Source of the DNA: an uncultured Lachnospiraceae bacterium
Lineage (GTDB): Bacteria; Bacillota; Clostridia; Lachnospirales; Lachnospiraceae
Length of the DNA: 9,692 nt
Assembly: GCA_910586955.1 (NCBI GenBank)
Contig: CAJUMM010000097.1
Span: forward strand, 1-9,692
Direction of reading: 5' to 3'
The notes beneath the pieces were generated by a model. That model was given only the letters and a program-made list of their open reading frames with translations. It was not told where the DNA came from and ran no database searches. The position numbers were made by a program, and so were the translations under genes. Shown in pieces: positions 1 to 5,795 of this stretch (positions are counted from its first letter, which is position 1; the number at the start of each line of letters is the position of its first letter).

Positions 1-55
1 GAACCTTGAAATGACGGAGTCAGAGTCCGTTGCCTTACCGTTTGGCGATAGCCCT
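1..55 (-). tRNA. tRNA-Gln (anticodon CUG), 3' end cut off by the contig edge
   Basis: Read on the minus strand from position 55, the sequence folds as a tRNA. The acceptor 5' strand is AGGGCTA. The D-arm has stem GCC/GGC around AAACGGTAA. The anticodon stem ACGGA/TCCGT encloses the 7-nt loop CTCTGAC, giving anticodon CTG (glutamine). A 5-nt variable loop and the T-stem strand CAAGG followed by TTC come next. The window then ends inside the T-loop, so the 3' half of the T-arm, the acceptor 3' strand and CCA are missing. The short D-stem and the overall sequence agree with bacterial tRNA-Gln. The gene transcribes away from the neighbouring membrane-protein gene and has its own promoter. Confidence 0.93.
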
Positions 56-74
56 TTGTTTTTCAGCGAATATC

Positions 75-103
75 AATATATCATATCTTTTCTCAAAAAG
101 CAA
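75..103 (-). promoter_or_regulatory. Sigma-A-type promoter of the tRNA-Gln gene
   Basis: On the minus strand there is a -35 box TTGCTT (98-103), a 17-nt spacer and a -10 box TATATT (75-80). The -10 is preceded by TG plus one base (81-83), which makes it an extended -10. The predicted start lies near position 67, about a dozen bases before the mature tRNA 5' end, as is typical for tRNA transcription units. Confidence 0.7.
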
Positions 104-166
104 GTACTTTTTTTCAATTTTATTTATTTTATTCTACATTCCGTATGACAGCCAGGGGGCCTGCGC

Positions 167-195
167 TTGACAAGCCTCCGGGCCTTTCTTATAAT
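167..195 (+). promoter_or_regulatory. Fully consensus sigma-A promoter of the CorC-family gene
   Basis: TTGACA (167-172) and TATAAT (190-195) are separated by exactly 17 nt, so all 12 hexamer bases match consensus. The predicted start is near 202, leaving a leader of about 55 nt before the TTG start codon at 257. The -35 box lies inside a short dyad, GCTTG-A-CAAGC (165-175), which could be an operator half-structure or chance. Confidence 0.85.
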
Positions 196-241
196 AATCT
201 TATACACATTGACCCCTGCGGAGCATACCGCACCCACATAA

Positions 242-248
242 AGAGGTG
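242..248 (+). promoter_or_regulatory. Ribosome binding site that fixes a TTG start
   Basis: AGAGGTG ends 8 nt before TTG at 257. An in-frame TAA at 239-241 rules out any start further upstream. The only nearby ATG (278) lies 29 nt from this site, too far for it to direct initiation. The site therefore favours the TTG codon. Confidence 0.75.
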
Positions 249-256
249 TCCGTCTT

Positions 257-1576
257 TTGAATAATTCCCTTGTACCCATGCTCCTTTTACAGCTTTTTCT
301 TATTGCTCTAAACGCTGTCTTTGCCTGTGCGGAGATCGCTGTCATTTCCATCAACGAACAGAAAATTGCGAAATTGGCCTCCCAAGGCAATAAAAAAGCC
401 CAGCGGCTTGCGGCTCTTAAAAGCCGGCCTGCCAGATTTCTGGCTACCATCCAGGTAGCAATTACCCTGTCCGGTTTTCTGGGCAGCGCCTTTGCGGCGG
501 ACAATTTCTCCGGTGCCCTGGCCGACTGGCTTTTTGATCTGGGAATTCCCCTCTCCCGCTCTGCACTGGGTACCGCCTCCCTGATCCTGATTACCCTGAT
601 TCTCTCTTATTTTACGCTGGTCTTCGGTGAACTGGTCCCCAAGCGCCTGGCTATGAAAAAGGCGGAATCCCTGGCTCTTGCCATGTCCGGTCTTATCCAT
701 GCCATTTCCAGGCTCTTCGCTCCTATTGTCTGGCTTCTCTCCCTCTCCACCAACACCATCCTTCGGCTGCTGCATATTGATCCCAACGAGGAGGATGATC
801 CGGTCAGCGAGGAGGAAATCCTTTTGATGGTGGATGCGGGAAGCAAAAAGGGAGCCATCGATCAGGAAGAACAGGAATTTATCCAGAATATCTTTAAATT
901 TGATGACATGACTGCGGAGGAGATCGCCATCCACCGGACGGAAGTTACCCTTTTATGGATGGAGGAATCCATGGAAGAGTGGAACCGGACCATTTACAAA
1001 AACCGCTATTCTCTCTATCCTGTCTGTGAAGATTCCAAAGATCACATTATCGGAATCCTCCACACCAAAGATTATTTCCGTCTGGCCGACAAAAGCCGCC
1101 AACAGGTCCTTGCCTCCGCTGTCCGCCCCGCCTATTTTGTTCCCGAAAACGTAAAAGCCGATGTACTGTTCCGGAATATGAAAAAAGGCCACCACTCCAT
1201 GGCCGTCGTTCTGGACGAATATGGAGGCATGATAGGCATCGTAACCTTAAAGGATCTGGTGGAACAGCTTGTAGGTGACCTGGAGCTGGAGCCCTCCGAA
1301 GAAAAAGCATGTTCTCCAAAGATTGTACGTCTGGATACCAATCTCTGGAAAGTCTCAGGAAATGTAGAACTGGAAGCTTTGGGCAAAGCCCTGGACATCT
1401 CCTTAAACCACGAAATGTACGACACCTTTACGGGTCTCGTATTTAATGTCCTGGGCCAGGTCCCCGGCGACGGACAGGAGATCGATCTGGAAACCGCCGG
1501 CCTGATCATCCATGTAAGCAAAATCCACAATCACCAAATCGAAGAGGCAACCATACAAAAACAGGAAGGGGTCTAA
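257..1576 (+). CDS. CNNM/DUF21-CBS-CorC family membrane protein (HlyC/CorC family, putative Mg2+ or other divalent cation transporter)
   Basis: The 439-residue protein has the full layout of the CNNM/CorB family. An N-terminal DUF21 membrane domain covers about residues 1-175, with hydrophobic segments near 5-28, 60-80, 103-123 and 138-165 and the conserved motif GELVPKR at 124-130. A CBS pair follows (about 220-340), including VLDEYGGMIGIVT at 318-330, then a C-terminal CorC_HlyC domain (about 352-432). Length is normal for the family. Characterised relatives such as S. aureus MpfA and archaeal or bacterial CorB act in Mg2+ export or tolerance; the older name hemolysin is misleading. The substrate here is inferred from family only. 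The start is TTG, supported by an AGAGGTG site 8 nt upstream and an in-frame stop just before it. The gene stands alone with its own strong promoter and ends in a terminator hairpin whose loop contains the stop codon. Confidence 0.93.
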   Translation: MNNSLVPMLLLQLFLIALNAVFACAEIAVISINEQKIAKLASQGNKKAQRLAALKSRPARFLATIQVAITLSGFLGSAFAADNFSGALADWLFDLGIPLSRSALGTASLILITLILSYFTLVFGELVPKRLAMKKAESLALAMSGLIHAISRLFAPIVWLLSLSTNTILRLLHIDPNEEDDPVSEEEILLMVDAGSKKGAIDQEEQEFIQNIFKFDDMTAEEIAIHRTEVTLLWMEESMEEWNRTIYKNRYSLYPVCEDSKDHIIGILHTKDYFRLADKSRQQVLASAVRPAYFVPENVKADVLFRNMKKGHHSMAVVLDEYGGMIGIVTLKDLVEQLVGDLELEPSEEKACSPKIVRLDTNLWKVSGNVELEALGKALDISLNHEMYDTFTGLVFNVLGQVPGDGQEIDLETAGLIIHVSKIHNHQIEEATIQKQEGV

Positions 1577-1594
1577 ACTCCTTCCTGTTCTTTT
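1557..1594. terminator. Bidirectional intrinsic terminator between converging genes
   Basis: The arm starting ACAGGAAGG (1561-1569) pairs with CCTTCCTGT (1580-1588). The stem extends inward through a G-T, a G-C and a T-A pair to a 4-nt loop, CTAA (1573-1576), and outward by one A-T pair. On the plus strand TTCTTTTC follows. On the minus strand the stem is followed directly by a run of five T. It can therefore serve both the CorC-family gene, whose TAA stop (1574-1576) lies in the loop, and the minus-strand PBP-ridA unit. Confidence 0.85.
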
Positions 1595-1615
1595 CATAAC
1601 CCCTTTCTGCGGGTT

Positions 1616-1984
1616 TTATTTCACTGCAACCGCTTCTACTTCACAAAGCACTCCTTTGGGAAGCTCCTTCACCGCCACACAGCTCCTGGCAGGCTTGGAG
1701 ACAAAATATTCCTCATATACCTGGTTAAAGGCCCCAAAGTCTGCCATATCTGCCAGAAAACAAGTGGTCTTAATCACATGTTCATACCCGATTCCTGCAG
1801 CTTTCAGGATCTCTCCTACGTTTTTGCAGCTCTGCCGGGCCTGGGCTTCGATTCCCTCCGGAATCTCGCCGGTCTCAGGCACAATGGGAATCTGGCCGGA
1901 GGAAAACACAAATCCGTTGGCCTCATATCCCTGGGAATAGGGCCCTATGGCTGCAGGCGCTTTCTCTGTTGACAATACTTTCAT
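1616..1984 (-). CDS. ridA: RidA, 2-iminobutanoate/2-iminopropanoate deaminase
   Basis: The 122-residue protein is a full-length RidA (YjgF/YER057c/UK114 family). RidA is a cytosolic trimeric enzyme that hydrolyses reactive enamine/imine intermediates released by PLP enzymes such as threonine dehydratase. This protects other PLP enzymes and yields 2-ketobutyrate or pyruvate plus ammonia. Visible hallmarks are GPYSQ at 14-18, FSSGQIP at 27-33, PARSCVAVKELPKG at 98-111 with the substrate carboxylate-binding Arg100, and CEVEAVA at 114-120 with Glu115 at the catalytic position. All residues expected of the deaminating RidA subgroup are present. The start ATG has an AGAGGAGAT site just upstream. 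The gene begins only 28 nt after the PBP stop on the same strand with no terminator between, so it is probably cotranscribed. Its 3' end runs into the bidirectional terminator. Confidence 0.96.
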   Translation of the reverse strand: MKVLSTEKAPAAIGPYSQGYEANGFVFSSGQIPIVPETGEIPEGIEAQARQSCKNVGEILKAAGIGYEHVIKTTCFLADMADFGAFNQVYEEYFVSKPARSCVAVKELPKGVLCEVEAVAVK

Positions 1985-2012
1985 CTCTTATCTCCTCTTT
2001 TCTATAGTTCTA

Positions 2013-4610
2013 TTAACCTTCCGGCGCAGGTTCCTGGGGAGCTCCTTCACCGCCTTCCCCGCCCTCCGGCGGAACGCCTATCTCACCTGGAACGCCTCCT
2101 TCCGTGGGCTGCATAATTCCTCCTATGACATTTCCGGGATGCAGTTCACAGGATTTGGCAATCAGCGGCGAACCGGACACGCTGTTGTTTTCCGGCATCA
2201 AGGTAATAATCCGATCCTCTATGCTGGTACAGGCATCCGTGGCAAGCTGTCCGCTCTCAATGCAGACCGTTCCTACCCGATGGACATCACAGTATTCCGT
2301 GGGGACCGTTCCGGCCGCAAAGTATTCGCTCTTCACCAGGCCGTCACACAGGCCGGGAATGGGCTTCTTTCCGGAGGCTCCGCAGACTGTGCCGCTGGTA
2401 ATGGAATCCGGCCTGGGGAAATCCTTATTTTCCAGCTCCTCATGAATCCTGGACATAACCTGTCTCCACAAGGTCAGATGGTACGTGGTATTGGCAAGCT
2501 GATGGTTATTGTCGAAACCGCCCCAGACGCCCGCCGTATAATAGGGGGTAAAACCTACGAACCAGATATCCCGGTTATCCGAAGTCGTACCTGTCTTTCC
2601 GGAAATGGCCATACCCGGAAACCGGGCCCGCCCTCCGGTACCCTGATTCACTACATCCTTCATGGCACTGGTCAGAAGCCATGCCGTGCTGTCCTTCAGC
2701 ACGGTCCTGGTCTTAGGCTGGGTATTGTCAATCAGCACATTTCCGTCGTGATCCAGGATCCTGGTGTACAGCACCGGCTTCGTATAGACGCCTCCGTTGG
2801 CAATCGTCGCATAAGCCGCAGTCAGTTCCAGATTGGTCACACCGTTGGTGATACCGCCCAAAGCCATCGCCTGGGTATAGTCGTTCAGGCCGTTCACCGT
2901 CTCCTTCTGCATGGTGGTAATACCCAGGTTTTCCAGGTAAGTAATACCCAGGGCCGGTGTAATGTCCGTCAAAGTCTTTACCGCCAGGATATTCATGGAC
3001 TGTTCGATTCCCTTGCGGATGGAAGTCCATCCCTGATACGCCTCGCCGTTCCAGTTCCGCACAGGCCTTCCGTTAGCATAATTATAGGGACCGTCAAACT
3101 GAGTGGTGGCCAGGGTCATTCCCGCCGTATCCAGGGCAGGCGCATAGGTGGACACTGGCTTAAACGTGGATCCGGGCTGGCGGGTGGTATCTACCGCCCG
3201 GTTCAGGGAAAGGCTCACCGTCTTCTCTCCCCGTCCTCCTACGATTCCCTTCACGTACCCCGTGGCCTGATCCATCACCACCAGGGACGCCTGAGGCTGG
3301 GGCGTCAAATCAATCCGCTCATAGACCGTATCCTCCGGTCCCACTACTGCGGCTTTATAAGTCTCAATATGGGCCAGGGCGTCCTCTTTCGTATCAAAGA
3401 GAGCCTCGAAATTAGAGCGCTCGTTCTCCTTAAAATATTTCTCAAACATCTGGGTGCTGTGGTTGATCTGCTCACCGTCCGGCTTCACCACCGTCAGGGC
3501 ATAGTCCAGTCCCACATAAACATTCTGTGGATAATTCTCCTCATTGGCCATCTCCTCATCCATAATCTTCTGGATAGCCGGGTCCTGGGCCGTCTCAATG
3601 GTCAGGCCGCCGTTATAGACCAGATTATAAACCTGCTGGGAGTTGTAGCCTTTGATCTCCTGGAGATCATGCAGCACCTGCTCAATGGTTGCATCCACAT
3701 AATAGGAATACACCTCGGCCACGCCCGTAATCTCATTGGTATTCTGAATCCGGGCATAGACATCATCAGCCATAGCCTCGTCATACTCACTCTGGCTGAT
3801 AAATTCCTGTTCCAGCATGTACTGCAGCACAGTCTCCCGCCGCTCCCGGTTCTCCTCCGGGTAGCTCACCGGGTTATTGCCCACCGGATTTTTTGCAATT
3901 CCCGCAATTACCGCCGCCTCGGAAATGGTCAGTTCACTGACATCCTTGTTAAAATAGCGGTTGGCCGCCGCCTGGATCCCCAAGCTGTTCTGCCCCAGGT
4001 TGATGGTGTTCAGATATGCTTCCAGGATCTCGTCCTTGGTCATAATCTCTTCCAGCTTCACCGCCAGATACTGCTCCTGAAGCTTTCTCTCAATCTTCTC
4101 CGCCGGCGTACTCTCGCTCATAAAGTCAAACACGTTATTTTTCAAAAGCTGCTGGGTAATGGTGCTGGCGCCTTCGGTCTTCTTAAAGCCGCTGGCCACG
4201 GCACGGACACCTGCCCGGAGCATGCCCTTTAAGTCAATTCCGTTGTGCTCATAAAAACGCTGGTCCTCAATGGCTACAAAGGCCTCCTGCACATGCTTGG
4301 GAATCTGCTCGATATCTACCCAGATACGGTTGGAACCGGCCGTAATAAGCTCCGCCGTCTTATTACCTTGGGCATCCACAATGATGGACTTGTACCCCCT
4401 GGGAATCACGCTGGCGCTGTCAATATCCGGCGCATTATCCAGAACGCCTTTTACCACGCCCAGCCCTGCGCACAGCACCACCACGCCGGCGGCCAGCATA
4501 CAAACGAGAAACGCTTTTATAAATAATACACTTGCTTTTTTGCTTATTTTTGCGGCTTTGGAGTTCACAGACTTCTGTTTCTTTGAAGTTCCACGTTTTC
4601 CATAATTCAT
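2013..4610 (-). CDS. Class A penicillin-binding protein (PBP1A-type, bifunctional glycosyltransferase/transpeptidase)
   Basis: The 865-residue protein polymerises lipid II into glycan strands and crosslinks the peptides, acting outside the membrane. It begins with a short Lys-rich cytoplasmic tail and a single membrane segment (about 27-56). The GT51 domain (about 80-265) has EDQRFYEHNGID at 115-126 with catalytic Glu115, and EGASTITQQLLKN at 146-158. The transpeptidase domain (about 435-715) has the three active-site motifs: Ser481-Thr-Phe-Lys484, Ser538-Met-Asn540 and Lys672-Thr-Gly674. A Cys-containing region follows (Cys at 743, 755, 774, 783, 794, 821). The protein ends in a Gly/Pro/Glu-rich tail (about 836-865). 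The start is supported by a GAGGAGG site (4618-4624) seven bases upstream. It is divergent from the DUF6514-like operon and is followed by ridA. It is a ponA/mrcA-like gene; the exact paralogue cannot be named from sequence alone. Confidence 0.96.
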   Translation of the reverse strand: MNYGKRGTSKKQKSVNSKAAKISKKASVLFIKAFLVCMLAAGVVVLCAGLGVVKGVLDNAPDIDSASVIPRGYKSIIVDAQGNKTAELITAGSNRIWVDIEQIPKHVQEAFVAIEDQRFYEHNGIDLKGMLRAGVRAVASGFKKTEGASTITQQLLKNNVFDFMSESTPAEKIERKLQEQYLAVKLEEIMTKDEILEAYLNTINLGQNSLGIQAAANRYFNKDVSELTISEAAVIAGIAKNPVGNNPVSYPEENRERRETVLQYMLEQEFISQSEYDEAMADDVYARIQNTNEITGVAEVYSYYVDATIEQVLHDLQEIKGYNSQQVYNLVYNGGLTIETAQDPAIQKIMDEEMANEENYPQNVYVGLDYALTVVKPDGEQINHSTQMFEKYFKENERSNFEALFDTKEDALAHIETYKAAVVGPEDTVYERIDLTPQPQASLVVMDQATGYVKGIVGGRGEKTVSLSLNRAVDTTRQPGSTFKPVSTYAPALDTAGMTLATTQFDGPYNYANGRPVRNWNGEAYQGWTSIRKGIEQSMNILAVKTLTDITPALGITYLENLGITTMQKETVNGLNDYTQAMALGGITNGVTNLELTAAYATIANGGVYTKPVLYTRILDHDGNVLIDNTQPKTRTVLKDSTAWLLTSAMKDVVNQGTGGRARFPGMAISGKTGTTSDNRDIWFVGFTPYYTAGVWGGFDNNHQLANTTYHLTLWRQVMSRIHEELENKDFPRPDSITSGTVCGASGKKPIPGLCDGLVKSEYFAAGTVPTEYCDVHRVGTVCIESGQLATDACTSIEDRIITLMPENNSVSGSPLIAKSCELHPGNVIGGIMQPTEGGVPGEIGVPPEGGEGGEGAPQEPAPEG

Positions 4611-4636
4611 TTTGCAGCCTCCTCTTATATCCCCCT

Positions 4637-4645
4637 ATTATAGCA
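4637..4645 (-). promoter_or_regulatory. Extended -10 promoter of the PBP gene
   Basis: The minus strand reads TGCTATAAT, an extended -10 (TG, one base, TATAAT). The predicted start is near 4630, about 20 nt before the PBP start codon, which leaves room only for its ribosome binding site. No good -35 box lies 17 nt upstream (TTTATT), which is tolerated with an extended -10. A small dyad, TCCCT/AGGGA (4653-4669), sits over the -35 region and could bind a regulator. Confidence 0.6.
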
Positions 4646-4690
4646 AAAAGTATCCCTCAAATAAAGGGAAAAATTAAAATTCATAATTTC

Positions 4691-4719
4691 TTGCGTTTTC
4701 CCTAAGCATTCTTTATAAT
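4691..4719 (+). promoter_or_regulatory. Sigma-A promoter of the DUF6514-yigZ-cotH operon
   Basis: TTGCGT (4691-4696) and TATAAT (4714-4719) are separated by 17 nt. An A/T-rich tract (about 4669-4690) directly upstream could be an UP element. The predicted start is near 4726, giving a leader of about 80 nt. The leader shows no clear riboswitch or attenuator structure by eye. Confidence 0.7.
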
Positions 4720-4769
4720 GTTTTTAATTCCTGCGACAGCTTTCGACACGCTTCTCAAACAATGTCCTG

Positions 4770-4775
4770 TATAAT
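4770..4775 (+). promoter_or_regulatory. Possible second -10 box upstream of the DUF6514-like gene
   Basis: A perfect TATAAT lies 35 nt upstream of the start codon at 4811. No recognisable -35 box is found at 16-18 nt spacing. It may be a secondary promoter, an activator-dependent one, or simply chance in an A/T-rich intergenic region. Confidence 0.3.
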
Positions 4776-4810
4776 ACTTTTCAAATCCAGCAAGTGAAAA
4801 GGAGAGTATG

Positions 4811-5119
4811 ATGCAAAAGGAATTTTTGATTGAGACACGCTCTGTTGCAGACGAAAAAGGAACCCTGCTGAATCTGAAATACTACCTGATTGAAGAGGAA
4901 CCGCCCCAGTCCGCCGCCCCTCTCTACCGCATCTGTATCAAGAAATCCATGGCCGAACGCCCCGGCGTGGAGGAGACAGAAAGTACGCCCCCCGTCTCCG
5001 ACTCGGAGCTTTTTACCCGCCAGGTCTTAAAACGGCTCATCCAGAATGCAGTCACACCGGTCTGCCTTCTGGAGATTGTGGACGACATGATTACCCGGGA
5101 GGACGGACAGGCTTCCTGA
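4811..5119 (+). CDS. Small conserved clostridial protein, probably DUF6514 family, function unknown
   Basis: This is a small soluble acidic protein of 102 residues, or 103 if the first of two adjacent ATG codons (4808) is used. The AGGAG site (4800-4804) lies 6 nt from ATG 4811 but only 3 nt from ATG 4808, so the second is preferred. Numbering from the first Met, an N-terminal part with LNLKYYLIEEE (21-31) is followed by a variable Pro/Glu/Ser-rich linker (about 50-65). A C-terminal helix and the motif AVTPVCLLEIVDDMI (81-95) complete it. The YYL(I/L)EEE element and VTPxxLLDIVDD-like end match my memory of DUF6514 proteins in Clostridia; this assignment is from recall. There is no signal peptide or membrane segment. 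It is the first gene of a probable operon, ending 10 nt before yigZ. Confidence 0.75.
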   Translation: MQKEFLIETRSVADEKGTLLNLKYYLIEEEPPQSAAPLYRICIKKSMAERPGVEETESTPPVSDSELFTRQVLKRLIQNAVTPVCLLEIVDDMITREDGQAS

Positions 5120-5129
5120 AAGGAGCCCC

Positions 5130-5795
5130 ATGGAGGAAACATATAAATTTACCCATGCCCCCGGCATAGGAGAAATCATAGAAAAGAAATCACGTTTTAT
5201 CGCCTCCGTAGCACCTGTAAAAACGGAAGAGGAGGCTTTGAAATTTATAGAAGGATGCAGAAAGCAACACTGGGACGCCTCCCACAACTGCACCGCCTTC
5301 ACCATCGGCAGAAGGCACCAGCTTACCCGCTGCAGCGATGACGGGGAACCGGCCGGAACTGCCGGAAGGCCCATGCTGGATGTACTCCTGGGAGAGGATA
5401 TCCATGACACTGCCGTGGTCGTCACCCGCTATTTCGGCGGCACCCTTCTGGGAACCGGCGGCCTGGTACGCGCCTATTCCAAAGCAGTCCAGGAAGGCCT
5501 GCGCCAGGCCGTGATTCTAAAAAAACACAGGGGAACCCGTCTCTATATACATACGGACTATAACGATTTCGGCAAAGTACAATATCTCTTGGGACAGGAC
5601 AAACTCCCCATCCTTTCCTCCGCCTATACGGACAGCGTCTCTTTGGAGATCCTGGTTCCCTGCGCCGCCTTATCCGGCTTGATGCGCAATCTCACGGACG
5701 CAACCGGCGGCCGGGCAGAGCTGGAGCCGGGAGACACATGCTGGTATGCCGTATCAAAAGAAGAAATACTTTTGTTTGAGGAGGACGAAGCATGA
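5130..5795 (+). CDS. yigZ: YigZ/IMPACT (UPF0029) family protein
   Basis: The 221-residue protein has both domains of the bacterial YigZ family. The N-terminal UPF0029/IMPACT domain (about 16-122) contains KKSRFIA at 19-25, the signature SDDGEPAGTAGRP at 69-81, and TRYFGGTLLGTGGLVRAY at 99-116. A ferredoxin-fold DUF1949 domain (about 138-195) follows. The length is typical (about 205-220). Eukaryotic IMPACT/YIH1 modulates GCN2 signalling; the bacterial role is not settled, with nucleic-acid or ribosome-related activity suggested by structure. An AAAGGAG site overlaps the stop of the upstream gene, 4 nt before ATG. Its TGA stop overlaps the next ATG as ATGA, so translation of the CotH-like gene is probably coupled to it. 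In my recollection yigZ is often found in Firmicutes as a lone housekeeping gene, so operon fusion with an exported CotH protein is somewhat unusual. Confidence 0.93.
   Translation: MEETYKFTHAPGIGEIIEKKSRFIASVAPVKTEEEALKFIEGCRKQHWDASHNCTAFTIGRRHQLTRCSDDGEPAGTAGRPMLDVLLGEDIHDTAVVVTRYFGGTLLGTGGLVRAYSKAVQEGLRQAVILKKHRGTRLYIHTDYNDFGKVQYLLGQDKLPILSSAYTDSVSLEILVPCAALSGLMRNLTDATGGRAELEPGDTCWYAVSKEEILLFEEDEA

Noticed and set aside
157..190. Possible intrinsic terminator hairpin in the G/C-rich stretch before TTTCTT
   Set aside because: The pairing (GGCC ends, GCTT/AAGC core) is interrupted by unequal internal loops, and the stretch coincides with a perfect promoter, which explains it better.
308..934. 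A 208-codon minus-strand open frame opposite the CorC-family gene
   Set aside because: The plus-strand frame has complete DUF21 and CBS features; the antisense product is Gly/Gln/Lys-rich without domain signals.
1947..4232. A 761-codon plus-strand open frame opposite the PBP gene
   Set aside because: It is fully antisense to a PBP with all catalytic motifs, its translation is rich in His/Arg/Leu with no recognisable domain, and no suitable ribosome binding site or promoter was seen. It is an open shadow frame caused by codon bias.
4720..4807. Riboswitch or attenuator in the leader of the DUF6514-yigZ-cotH operon
   Set aside because: No convincing paired stems, anti-terminator or T-run were found by eye in about 80 nt.
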